Origin: Dehalococcoidia bacterium
GTDB taxonomy: Bacteria > Chloroflexota > Dehalococcoidia > Dehalococcoidales > Fen-1064
Assembly (NCBI GenBank): GCA_003153075.1
Contig: PMBW01000307.1
Span: forward strand, 1 to 6,836
Reading direction: 5' to 3'
DNA length: 6,836 bases
The notes under the pieces were generated by a model. The model had not been told where the DNA came from. It saw only the letters and a list, made by a program, of their open reading frames with translations, and did not search any database. How positions within the stretch are numbered: position 1 is the stretch's first letter; the number at the start of each line of letters is the position of its first letter. Shown piece after piece: positions 1 through 6,472 of the stretch. A program made the translations under genes and the position numbers.

Positions 1-613
1 TCTGAAGTTGTTGAAAAATTCCTTCCCCTCTGCGATTATCTGTGTCTGGTTGGTATCCTTCCAGAGAAATCAATGGAATTAAATTTCTTTGGTTCTTGAA
101 TTTCAAAGCCATTTCCTCGGTAATCAGCAGACCATTCGTGAACATAAGAAATAATGCATCAGGATAATCCTTTGTAATTTTAACGATTTCTTCGCGTACC
201 AATGGCTCACCTCCAGCCAGTATAAAAAAGGAGATTCCTAAATCAATAGCTTGTCCGATGATATGATTGAGTTCGTGTTCGCTCATTTCGGGTTTAGAGA
301 TGTCCCTTAGTGCCTCGTGATAACATCCCTGACAATGCAAATTGCAGCGGTTGGTAATACTAAAAATCAAGATCAGGGGAACGTGTATTCCTTGCTTTCT
401 CCAGAATGTCCGCTTGCGTGCTGCCTGCTGCTGGTCTCTGACTATCTGTAAAAAATAAAGTAACTGAACTGGGTTTCTAAGGCTAACCTTCACTGCTTCT
501 TTAAAGAATATTCTGATGGCCTTATTCAGTGGATTGATATATTTATATTTATTATTATTTGCTTTAAAAGCCGTTTTATTACCATGGGATTGGGAGGCTA
601 ATTCATTTTTCAC
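1..613 (-). CDS. Radical SAM protein, N-terminal 204 residues (3' end beyond window)
   Basis: Reading the minus strand from a GTG at 611-613 gives an open frame to the window edge. An AGGGGA ribosome-binding site lies 4 bases before the GTG. No ATG or other common start lies in frame between the GTG and the stop at 722-724. Residues 90-97 read CNLHCQGC, the CxxxCxxC motif that holds the radical SAM [4Fe-4S] cluster. Residues 134-138 are GGEPL, the usual S-adenosylmethionine-contacting motif, followed by TNG (159-161) and a SLEG segment (183-186) typical of COG0535-type radical SAM barrels. Residues 1-80 form a basic, helix-prone extension before the barrel (NPLNKAIRIFFKEAVK and onward) that may be amphipathic and membrane-associated. 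The substrate cannot be inferred, and any C-terminal SPASM or twitch domain is outside the window. The gene is visibly more AT-rich than the pst genes. It lies downstream of phoU on the same strand, but a functional link to phosphate is unproven. Confidence 0.9.
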   Translation of the reverse strand, partial: MKNELASQSHGNKTAFKANNNKYKYINPLNKAIRIFFKEAVKVSLRNPVQLLYFLQIVRDQQQAARKRTFWRKQGIHVPLILIFSITNRCNLHCQGCYHEALRDISKPEMSEHELNHIIGQAIDLGISFFILAGGEPLVREEIVKITKDYPDALFLMFTNGLLITEEMALKFKNQRNLIPLISLEGYQPDTDNRRGEGIFQQLQ

Positions 614-724
614 GTTTTCCCCTGATTTAATCTGGGCTCGAAATCGAATAATTTGGCTTAAATGGTTAACTTGTTGTATGTAATAGAATAAAATAGAGGA
701 TTGATGTTCTGCAGATCTTGTCTA
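614..724 (-). other. AT-rich gap between phoU and the radical SAM gene
   Basis: This 111-bp gap is strongly AT-rich and contains no open gene. I found no GC-rich stem followed by a T-run, so no convincing intrinsic terminator for the pst-phoU operon. I also found no clear -35/-10 pair or Pho box for the radical SAM gene. The only palindromes are AT-only arms (TAATAGA / TCTATTA, roughly 35 bp apart) and a GTTAAC hexamer, all weak. Whether the downstream gene is a read-through product or has its own promoter is unresolved. Confidence 0.5.
618..623 (-). promoter_or_regulatory. Ribosome-binding site of the radical SAM gene
   Basis: AGGGGA on the minus strand ends 4 bases before the GTG start at 613. 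It decides the start, because no in-frame ATG exists upstream of the cluster-binding cysteines. A nearby ATG at 605-607 is out of frame. Confidence 0.65.
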
Positions 725-1393
725 TTAATACTTCGAAGCCCCGATCTCTTCCATTTTCCCGGTAACGATAAAGACCACCCGTTCGCAGATATTAGTGACC
801 CGATCAGCAGCCCGTTCCAGATTGTGGGCAGTCCACATCAGACGGGTAGCACGTGTAATCGTTTTCGGGTCTTCGGCCATGATCGTTAATAATTCCCTGA
901 ATACCTGATCATAAAGATTATCCACTAGGTCATCTTCATTTACTATTTTCTTGGCTGCTTCAATATCCCTGTTGATAAAAGCATCCATACTGCGGCTAAG
1001 CATATCAACTGTTAATTCGGCCATGCGGGGAATATCGATCAATGGCTTTAGAGGCGGCTCATCCCCAATGTAAATAACAATGCGCGCGATACCTACGGCA
1101 TAATCACCTATTCTTTCCAATTCGGTTGTAATGTTCAAAATCGCCGTTATGATACGCAGGTCGCTGGCCATTGGTTGCTGGGTCGCGATGAGTTCAACGC
1201 ATTTCTCTTCAATCTCAAATCTCTTATCGTTAATTTTTTGGTCATCTGCAATTATTTGATGTGCTAACTCTTGGTTCCGGTTTTTCAAAGCTTCAATCGA
1301 ACGAATAATTGCTTTACTGCACATGCTGCCCATTACCATAATTTCATACTGGATTTCTCTCAGCCGTTTGTGAAAAGTTGTTCTCATTTCCAT
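725..1393 (-). CDS. phoU: Phosphate-specific transport system accessory protein PhoU
   Basis: The product has 222 residues, the usual PhoU length. PhoU is a cytoplasmic all-helical protein that restrains Pst transport and keeps the PhoR-type kinase quiet when phosphate is plentiful. The sequence shows the family's internal duplication of two three-helix bundles. Each half carries the conserved metal-binding E-x3-D pattern: LERIGD at 92-97 and LERAAD at 192-197, exactly 100 residues apart. The start is ATG at 1391-1393, preceded by a strong GGAGGAG site at 1401-1407 with 7-base spacing; a second ATG two codons later is less well placed. It begins 21 bp after the pstB stop and is the last clear member of the Pho operon. 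The order pstC-pstA-pstB-phoU is the classical one. The gene appears intact. Confidence 0.97.
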   Translation of the reverse strand: MEMRTTFHKRLREIQYEIMVMGSMCSKAIIRSIEALKNRNQELAHQIIADDQKINDKRFEIEEKCVELIATQQPMASDLRIITAILNITTELERIGDYAVGIARIVIYIGDEPPLKPLIDIPRMAELTVDMLSRSMDAFINRDIEAAKKIVNEDDLVDNLYDQVFRELLTIMAEDPKTITRATRLMWTAHNLERAADRVTNICERVVFIVTGKMEEIGASKY

Positions 1394-1400
1394 GCGTTTT

Positions 1401-1407
1401 CTCCTCC
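1401..1407 (-). promoter_or_regulatory. Strong ribosome-binding site of phoU
   Basis: GGAGGAG on the minus strand, 7 bases before the phoU ATG at 1393, in the 21-bp gap after pstB. It is the strongest Shine-Dalgarno sequence in the window, suggesting phoU is translated independently of pstB rather than by coupling. Confidence 0.7.
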
Positions 1408-1414
1408 GGCAAAA

Positions 1415-2275
1415 CTATCCGAAACGCCCAGTAATGTAATCTTCCGTACGCTTGTCTTTGGGATTGGTAAATAACTGGGAAGTTTTTCCATATTCAATCA
1501 GGATTCCGGCGCGGTCCTGATCCGCCAAGAAAAAGCAGGCCATATCGGATACCCGCGCCGCCTGTTGCATATTATGGGTGACAATGACAATGGTGTATTG
1601 CGCAACCAGGTTGCGCATCAGATCTTCGATTTTAAGTGTGGACGACGGGTCCAGCGCGCTGCAAGGCTCATCCAGTAGAATGATCTCCGGCTCCACCGCG
1701 ATGGCGCGGGCGATGCACAACCGCTGCTGCTGTCCGCCGGAAAGCGAAGCCCCAGACTGGTGTAATTTGTCTTTAACTTCGTCCCAGAGCGCTGCTCTCC
1801 GCAAACTTTGCTCCACCACCTCTTCCAATTCCCATCTGCGGCTGAAAAAACGGGTGAGCCTCAACCCGGCTGCGACATTGTCAAAGACCGACATCGTCGG
1901 GAAAGAGGTGGGTTTCTGGAAAACCATGCCGATCCGCCGGCGAATGGTAACCGCATCGGCGTCCCGGCCGTAGATATCCTTACCGTCCAGCATAATGCAG
2001 CCTTCAGTTCGTCCGCCGTGTGAAACTTCATGCATACGGTTCAAGCAGCGGATAAATGTTGACTTGCCGCATCCGGAAGGGCCAATAATCGCGGTGATCG
2101 TCTGGGCTTTAATACTCATGCTGATGTTTTTAACCGCCAGCGTTTTACCGTACCAGGCGCTCAGGCCCTGTACTTCCAGAATGCCTCCATCGGCTGTTGA
2201 ATCGGCTCGTTCTGGTTTATTCTGATTATCTTCTTTGACCATATTCTGCATCAACGTATTATTTTTCGTTTCCAT
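1415..2275 (-). CDS. pstB: Phosphate ABC transporter ATP-binding protein PstB
   Basis: PstB is the cytoplasmic ATPase that powers phosphate import through PstC and PstA. With the start at 2275 the protein has 286 residues. It contains Walker [10 protein letters not shown] (65-73), Q-loop Q120 in VFQKPTSFP, signature LSGGQ (178-182), Walker B IILLDE (198-203), D-loop SALDP and H-loop H234. The VFQKP and [20 protein letters not shown] stretches are characteristic of PstB. I prefer ATG 2275 because GGAG lies 6 bases upstream (2282-2285). ATG 2290, five codons earlier and 2 bp after the pstA stop, has no visible ribosome-binding site but could be used by coupling. About 30 polar N/K/E-rich residues precede the ABC core (which begins [12 protein letters not shown]), a longer leader than in many PstB proteins of roughly 250 residues. 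All catalytic motifs are intact. Confidence 0.96.
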   Translation of the reverse strand: METKNNTLMQNMVKEDNQNKPERADSTADGGILEVQGLSAWYGKTLAVKNISMSIKAQTITAIIGPSGCGKSTFIRCLNRMHEVSHGGRTEGCIMLDGKDIYGRDADAVTIRRRIGMVFQKPTSFPTMSVFDNVAAGLRLTRFFSRRWELEEVVEQSLRRAALWDEVKDKLHQSGASLSGGQQQRLCIARAIAVEPEIILLDEPCSALDPSSTLKIEDLMRNLVAQYTIVIVTHNMQQAARVSDMACFFLADQDRAGILIEYGKTSQLFTNPKDKRTEDYITGRFG

Positions 2276-2281
2276 AAGTTG

Positions 2282-2285
2282 CTCC
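2282..2285 (-). promoter_or_regulatory. Ribosome-binding site favouring the internal pstB start
   Basis: GGAG on the minus strand, 6 bases before ATG 2275. It lies inside the longer alternative reading frame that begins at ATG 2290, so it argues for the shorter pstB product. Confidence 0.5.
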
Positions 2286-2292
2286 AACATTT

Positions 2293-3144
2293 TTACATGC
2301 GTTTGCGGTTACTCACCCAGCGCACCAATATACTTATGCCTAAAACCATTATGATCAGTAAAAAGGCTCCAGCCCAGGCTTGCTGCTGCTCCGATTTATA
2401 AGGTGAGGTGGCATAACGGAAGATCTGCATCGGTAAAGCTCCAATTGGCTTGAGCAGGCCCTGCACGCCGAACTGACTGCCGAAGGCAGTGAAGATAAGC
2501 GGAGCGGTTTCACCAGCGATACGGGCCACCGAGAGCATGACGCCGGTAATGATGCCGGTCATCGCGCCGGGAATGATCACTCCCAAAACTGCCCGCCAGC
2601 GGGTAATACCCAGCGCCAGCGCCGCTTCACGCATTGTATTCGGGACCAGACGTAAAGACTCTTCCGCAGTGCGCGCGACAATGGGCACCATGATAATGGC
2701 CAGCGCCACCCCGGCGGACAATGCCGAGTAGGAACGCATCGGTTTAACCAGGATCGCATAAACAAATACACCTACGACAATGGAAGGGACACCAGCTAGA
2801 ATATCCGCCATGAACCGGATGGTAGAGGCTATCTTAGGACTGGCGTATTCGGACAGGAATATACCGGCCAACAGTCCGATCGGTAAAGCGATAATCGTCC
2901 CCAATGCTACCAGGATCAATGTGCCGAATATTTCATTACGCATGCCTCCGCCGGTCTCGCCAACCGGTTTGGTGGCCTGCGTAAGGAAATCCAGGTTGAG
3001 GTAAGAGATACCGTGGAACAGGGTGTAACCGAGTATCAGCGCTAAAATCAAAATGGCTAACCCCGCGGCAACCGTGCTCAGGATGAGCATGACCCGGTTG
3101 ATCAATTTACGTCTGGCATAGCCGCGGTTGGTCGAATTCTTCAT
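2293..3144 (-). CDS. pstA: Phosphate ABC transporter permease PstA
   Basis: This 283-residue inner-membrane permease forms, with PstC, the phosphate translocation path. Hydrophobic segments lie near residues 16-40, 71-96, 112-134, 142-157, 195-215 and 256-276, the six-span pattern of the family. The cytoplasmic EAA loop that docks on PstB reads [20 protein letters not shown] (173-192), followed by the PstA-typical [10 protein letters not shown] (207-216). The N-terminus is basic and cytoplasmic. The start ATG at 3142-3144 overlaps the pstC stop by 4 bp (ATGA arrangement), so translation is probably coupled to pstC. The stop lies 2 bp before the longer pstB start. PstA is distinguished from PstC by its shorter length, by the GETAPL motif and by following pstC. 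It looks intact and full length. Confidence 0.97.
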   Translation of the reverse strand: MKNSTNRGYARRKLINRVMLILSTVAAGLAILILALILGYTLFHGISYLNLDFLTQATKPVGETGGGMRNEIFGTLILVALGTIIALPIGLLAGIFLSEYASPKIASTIRFMADILAGVPSIVVGVFVYAILVKPMRSYSALSAGVALAIIMVPIVARTAEESLRLVPNTMREAALALGITRWRAVLGVIIPGAMTGIITGVMLSVARIAGETAPLIFTAFGSQFGVQGLLKPIGALPMQIFRYATSPYKSEQQQAWAGAFLLIIMVLGISILVRWVSNRKRM

Positions 3145-4124
3145 TTCTTCACCGCCTTCATCGAGGTCATGCGCCAGACCAGTGTCCGGGCGACAATATT
3201 AACCAGCAGTGTCACCCCAAAAAGGATCAACGCCAGATAAATCAGGCTGCCGACCGAAACACCGGCGGAAGCTTCGCTGAACTGACTGGCAATTGTGCTG
3301 GCGATCGTAGAACCAGGCGAAAAAAGCGAGGCAGTTAATTTATAAGAGTTGCCGATCACCATCGTGACGGCCATCGTTTCACCCAATGCGCGACCCAGCC
3401 CCAGTATGATTCCTCCGATGATGCCGGAGCGGCAATAGGGTAGAACAGCCTGACGGATCGTCTCCCAGCGCGTCGCTCCCAGGGCAAACATCGCTTCCCG
3501 TTGCTCGTTGGGAACAGCTTTCATCGCATCCCTGCTGACCGCAGTAATGATCGGAATTATCATGATGGCCAGGATAATTCCGGCTGCTAGAAAACCGACC
3601 CCAAAAGGCGGTCCCTGGAAAAACGGCAGCATTCCCAGATGAGTGCCCAGCCAGCTTTCGACGGGCCGTCTCACAACCGGCACCAGGACAAAAAGTCCCC
3701 ACAAACCAATGATGACGCTAGGTATTGCCGCCAGCATCTCAATGATCAATGAAGCCGGGCCTTGCAGCCACACCGGCGATAATTCCACCAGGAAAATAGC
3801 CGCGCCCAGGCTGATTGGCACCGCGATCAGCAGTCCTATGGCTGAACTGAGCAATGTCCCGTAGATCGCCGGTAAGGCGCCAAAGATTTCTTTAACGGGA
3901 TCCCAGACCGAATTAGTGAAGAAGGAAAACCCGAACCGGGTGATCGCCGGCATGGCATCCTTGGCAAGGATAATTACCAGGCCGATGAGAAGGAGGACGA
4001 TTACCAGGGCAAAAATAAGCGTGACATTGGCAAATATCTTATCGCTAAAGCCGGAGCGGCTGCTGAACCGCCGTCTTTTAGGGACCGGAGTTGTTTGGCA
4101 TGTATTATCCTGCCTTATTGCCAC
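3141..4124 (-). CDS. pstC: Phosphate ABC transporter permease PstC
   Basis: This 327-residue inner-membrane permease is the partner of PstA. A basic cytoplasmic N-terminus (KRRRFSSRSG) precedes the first hydrophobic span (about 31-54). Further spans lie near 84-113, 128-150, 178-196, 234-256 and 293-315. The EAA loop reads EAMFALGATRWETIRQAVLP (210-229) and is followed by GRALGETMAV (244-253), the PstC hallmark. The start is GTG at 4122-4124, the only common start codon in frame before the first span. Its ribosome-binding site is poor (an AAAGAA-like stretch directly upstream), so expression may depend on coupling to mgsA, whose stop is 17 bp upstream. The gene directly before it is mgsA, not pstS, so the substrate-binding protein needed for import must be encoded elsewhere. 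Confidence 0.97.
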   Translation of the reverse strand: MAIRQDNTCQTTPVPKRRRFSSRSGFSDKIFANVTLIFALVIVLLLIGLVIILAKDAMPAITRFGFSFFTNSVWDPVKEIFGALPAIYGTLLSSAIGLLIAVPISLGAAIFLVELSPVWLQGPASLIIEMLAAIPSVIIGLWGLFVLVPVVRRPVESWLGTHLGMLPFFQGPPFGVGFLAAGIILAIMIIPIITAVSRDAMKAVPNEQREAMFALGATRWETIRQAVLPYCRSGIIGGIILGLGRALGETMAVTMVIGNSYKLTASLFSPGSTIASTIASQFSEASAGVSVGSLIYLALILFGVTLLVNIVARTLVWRMTSMKAVKK

Positions 4125-4141
4125 TTTCTTTATAATTGCCT

Positions 4142-4594
4142 CTATTTACTTTTACCGTCATGATTATCGGCCATTTCTTCAAGAAACTGTGCCGCCAGAT
4201 GATGCCCGCTGAAAGCTTCAGGGTGCTCAACCATCAGATGTAATACTGCTTCCGCGGTGGTGAGGTTAGTGGCCAGAGGAACATTGTGGACGTCGCATAC
4301 CCTTAGTAATGCAGTAACATCCGGTTCGTGCGGATGGGCGGTAAGCGGATCGCGTAGAAAAATCACGGCATCTACTTCACCGTTTGCAACGAGTGCGCCA
4401 ATCTGCTGGTCGCCGCCAATCGGTCCGCTGAGCACTAGTGTGACAGGACGGCCAGTTCTCTTTTCGATGTACTGTCCGGTACTGCGTGTGGCGATCAGGT
4501 CGATTTCCGTGATGTCCGTCAGGTGCGCTTTGATTAACTGAACCATATCATCTTTTTTAGCATCATGCGCAATTAAGGCCAGCACTTTTTTCAT
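4142..4594 (-). CDS. mgsA: Methylglyoxal synthase MgsA
   Basis: The 150-residue cytoplasmic enzyme converts dihydroxyacetone phosphate to methylglyoxal and inorganic phosphate, the entry to the methylglyoxal bypass of glycolysis. Active-site residues align with Escherichia coli MgsA: H10-D11 (AHD), the phosphate-binding STG segment (38-40), [12 protein letters not shown] with catalytic D62 (E. coli D71), D82 in RDPL (D91), H89 (H98) and D92 (D101) in PHEPDV, then the conserved VPLATN (105-110). Length is typical. I chose ATG 4594 because GGAG (4601-4604) lies 6 bases upstream; a TTG at 4606 overlaps that site and is unlikely. It is the first gene after the Pho box and sits 17 bp before pstC, where pstS would normally be. 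E. coli MgsA is inhibited by inorganic phosphate, so induction under phosphate limitation makes metabolic sense, although that role is inferred here. Confidence 0.95.
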   Translation of the reverse strand: MKKVLALIAHDAKKDDMVQLIKAHLTDITEIDLIATRSTGQYIEKRTGRPVTLVLSGPIGGDQQIGALVANGEVDAVIFLRDPLTAHPHEPDVTALLRVCDVHNVPLATNLTTAEAVLHLMVEHPEAFSGHHLAAQFLEEMADNHDGKSK

Positions 4595-4600
4595 CTTAAG

Positions 4601-4614
4601 CTCCAAAAATGGAG
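4601..4614 (-). promoter_or_regulatory. Small hairpin covering the mgsA ribosome-binding site
   Basis: On the minus strand CTCCA and TGGAG flank a four-T loop, giving a 5-bp stem. Its 3' arm is the mgsA ribosome-binding site (GGAG, 4601-4604), 6 bases before ATG 4594. The stem could dampen translation initiation, but it is short and may be a chance anti-Shine-Dalgarno match. Confidence 0.35.
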
Positions 4615-4634
4615 TATATTGCTTGTTTTTTCCA

Positions 4635-4640
4635 TCTATA
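4635..4640 (-). promoter_or_regulatory. Putative -10 element of the mgsA-pst operon promoter
   Basis: TATAGA on the minus strand is a fair match to TATAAT. It lies 18 bp downstream of the last Pho-box hexamer (TTAAAG, 4659-4664), the geometry expected when the activator's site replaces or overlaps the -35 region. The start point would be near 4628, giving a leader of about 35 bases before mgsA. Confidence 0.5.
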
Positions 4641-4658
4641 CTCAGAATAACGGATGGA

Positions 4659-4697
4659 CTTTAAGAACTGTTTAAGGCTTTGTTAAGGTTTTGTTAA
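4659..4697 (-). promoter_or_regulatory. Pho box: four TTAACA-like repeats at 11-bp spacing
   Basis: Read on the minus strand, hexamers TTAACA (4697-4692), TTAACA (4686-4681), TTAAAC (4675-4670) and TTAAAG (4664-4659) follow one another with exactly 5-bp spacers, a regular 11-bp period. This matches the known PhoP/PhoB binding pattern, in which regulator dimers bind tandem direct repeats on one face of the helix. In Bacillus subtilis the repeat is TT(A/C/T)A(C/T)A-like. The box lies immediately after phoR and upstream of mgsA, so the downstream genes have their own Pho-regulated promoter. The two upstream hexamers are identical and the downstream two diverge. Confidence 0.8.
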
Positions 4698-4715
4698 ATT
4701 TTAAAAAACCTTAAC
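4682..4715 (-). repeat. Perfect 11-bp inverted repeat over the phoR stop codon
   Basis: GTTAAGGTTTT (minus strand 4715-4705) and AAAACCTTAAC (4692-4682) are perfect inverse complements around a 12-bp AT-rich centre, which could pair further (TTA/TAA with one bulge). The left arm includes the phoR stop codon (4713-4711). The right arm includes most of the second Pho-box hexamer. No T-run follows, so a standard intrinsic terminator is not supported. It may be an extra inverted regulator site, a weak mRNA-end structure for phoR, or both. Confidence 0.55.
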
Positions 4716-6471
4716 CGTTGCCGGTGTCAAGTGGCAACGTGAAGGTCAAAGTAGAACCCTTGCCTTCTTCACTTTTAGCGGAGATGTTCCCGCCGTGGGC
4801 CTGGATTGTGTGTTTTGCGATGGCTAAACCGAGGCCGCTGCCGCCGCGCGACCGGGCTTTATCGGCTTTATAGAAGCGTTCAAAAACATGGGGTAGATCC
4901 TCTTTGGAAATGCCTACGCCTGTATCCGCAACGTCAACGGTTACGAACTCTGTATCGAATTTCGTCGAGATGACAATGTTTCCGCCCGGGTTATTAAATT
5001 TGATGGCGTTGTGCAACAAGTTAACAAGTGTTTGGCGAATGCGGTCTCTGTCTACCTTAATTATCGGTGGATTTGGGCTTAGGTCGGTAGTAATAGTAAC
5101 GGGACGGCTGGCTGTCAGCGGGCTCATTTGTGCCGCCACTTCTTCAATCAGCAGGTTAATATTTGTCGGGACTCTGCGCAGTTCCGCTTTACCGGTTTCG
5201 ATATGCGATAATTCCGTCAGTTCGGTAACCATCTGGGTCAGGCGGTCCACCTCGCTGTCGATCCTGGTGAGGAAATCATTTGCCGCCACTTTGTCGTTTA
5301 AAGCGCCGTCCTGCAGAGTTTCCACCATCGCCTTGATGCCAGCAATCGGAGTCCTCAGATCGTGGGAAATGTTACCGATGAGTTCCCGGCGCATGGTCTG
5401 CAGGCTTCTCATCTCGGTCAAATCCTGGAACAGTATCAGGGTGGCAGATGAATGGCCGGGAGTTATCGGTACGGCGACGACCCTGAGGAACCGCCCACCC
5501 GATTCCAGTTGAACGGTTTGCTCGCGCCCTGTACTCAGGCATTTTTTTACCACTTCGTCGATCTCATAATCATGCACGGCTTCGATCAGAGGTCGGCCTG
5601 TGACATCGGTCTGTTTAAAATTAAAAAGTCGCTCAGCAGCGGGATTTGTTAATAGTATTTTTTCTTCGGAATCAGTCATCACCACGCCATCGGTCAGGTT
5701 TACCAGAACAGTAGCCAGGTTACTCCTTTCGTCAACAATCCTTGCCATTGTCGTTTTCAAGTTTTGGGACATCGCGTTAAATACATGACCGAGCCGACCG
5801 ATTTCATCATAGGTTCTGATCGGAATCTGTTGGTCCAGATTGCCGGCGGTGATGCCTTCAGCAGCTTTAGTAATTTGCCGGAGCGGGCGTGTGATCATCC
5901 TGTTAATAAAAGCGGCGGCCAGAACAAATAATAAGGCAGCAATCAGCGTCCCGGAAATAATTGCCTTCACCTGGCTGTTCACGGAAGCGTTAACAGCGGT
6001 TAGCGGAAGAGCGACACGCGCGATGCCGATATTTTGGGTCTGATCTTTTACTAGCACGGCCACGTACATCATGTTCATATGCAGAGTAGCGCTGTATCGT
6101 GTCGCCTGTCCTTCGCCGGTAGAGAGCGCGGCGATAACCTCGGGACGGGTAGAGTGATTTTCCATGTTGGCGGGATCCTGGTCGGAATCGCCCAGGACTA
6201 ACCCATCGATGGCTATAAATGTAATTCTAGTACCGATTTCGCCGGATATTGTTTTGGTGAGCGCGTTCAAATTTGTGCGTTGGTTTGGATCGGTAAAATC
6301 AGGAGAACTGATATTGGCAACGAGTTTTGCTTCGTTAATTAACTGTGCTTGAAGGTGATTGATCTGGGTATTCCGGCTGGAATTGGCCATGAAGAAACCG
6401 AGGGACCCCATCGCGAGCAGTACCAGGATAATCAAGGGAACAGTTATTTTCCAGTAAATGCTACGCTGCAC
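4711..6471 (-). CDS. phoR: Phosphate-regulon sensor histidine kinase PhoR
   Basis: This 586-residue membrane kinase would phosphorylate the adjacent response regulator when phosphate is scarce. Order: membrane span about 9-28; extracytoplasmic Cache-like sensor region about 29-168; second span 169-189; HAMP 190-242 (starting NRMITRPLRQI); PAS about 249-356; HisKA with phospho-acceptor H370 in NISHDLRTPI; HATPase_c with N-box N488 (LLHNAIKFN), G1 DTGVG from D516, F-box FERFYKADKARS and G2 GGSGLGLAI (543-551). All catalytic boxes are intact. I chose GTG 6471, one base after the regulator's stop, because GAGGG (6477-6481) lies 5 bases upstream. An earlier in-frame GTG at 6498 would overlap the regulator by 26 bp and has GAGGG directly abutting it, an unworkable spacing. 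The extracytoplasmic domain resembles Gram-positive PhoR rather than the short E. coli form. The phosphate role is supported by context. Confidence 0.93.
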   Translation of the reverse strand: MQRSIYWKITVPLIILVLLAMGSLGFFMANSSRNTQINHLQAQLINEAKLVANISSPDFTDPNQRTNLNALTKTISGEIGTRITFIAIDGLVLGDSDQDPANMENHSTRPEVIAALSTGEGQATRYSATLHMNMMYVAVLVKDQTQNIGIARVALPLTAVNASVNSQVKAIISGTLIAALLFVLAAAFINRMITRPLRQITKAAEGITAGNLDQQIPIRTYDEIGRLGHVFNAMSQNLKTTMARIVDERSNLATVLVNLTDGVVMTDSEEKILLTNPAAERLFNFKQTDVTGRPLIEAVHDYEIDEVVKKCLSTGREQTVQLESGGRFLRVVAVPITPGHSSATLILFQDLTEMRSLQTMRRELIGNISHDLRTPIAGIKAMVETLQDGALNDKVAANDFLTRIDSEVDRLTQMVTELTELSHIETGKAELRRVPTNINLLIEEVAAQMSPLTASRPVTITTDLSPNPPIIKVDRDRIRQTLVNLLHNAIKFNNPGGNIVISTKFDTEFVTVDVADTGVGISKEDLPHVFERFYKADKARSRGGSGLGLAIAKHTIQAHGGNISAKSEEGKGSTLTFTLPLDTGNG

Positions 6472-6472
6472 C

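Noticed and set aside
614..660. TTAACC/TTAAGC-like hexamers before the radical SAM gene as a Pho box
   Set aside because: There are only two poor copies and they are not at 11-bp spacing, unlike the regular array at 4659-4697.
670..724. TAATAGA / TCTATTA inverted repeat after phoU as a terminator
   Set aside because: The arms are AT-only and far apart, with no GC-rich stem and no T-run, so a functional terminator is not supported.
1578..1973. Open plus-strand frame of 131 codons opposite pstB
   Set aside because: It is antisense to the Walker and signature motifs of pstB, with no recognisable domain, so it is a shadow frame.
4595..4606. TTG start for mgsA at 4606, adding Met-Glu-Leu-Lys
   Set aside because: The TTG overlaps the GGAG ribosome-binding site that properly serves ATG 4594, and it has no site of its own.
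4904..5512. Open plus-strand frame of 202 codons opposite phoR
   Set aside because: It lies wholly antisense to the intact kinase and HATPase coding region, its predicted product shows no recognisable motif, and it is best explained as a shadow of phoR codon use.
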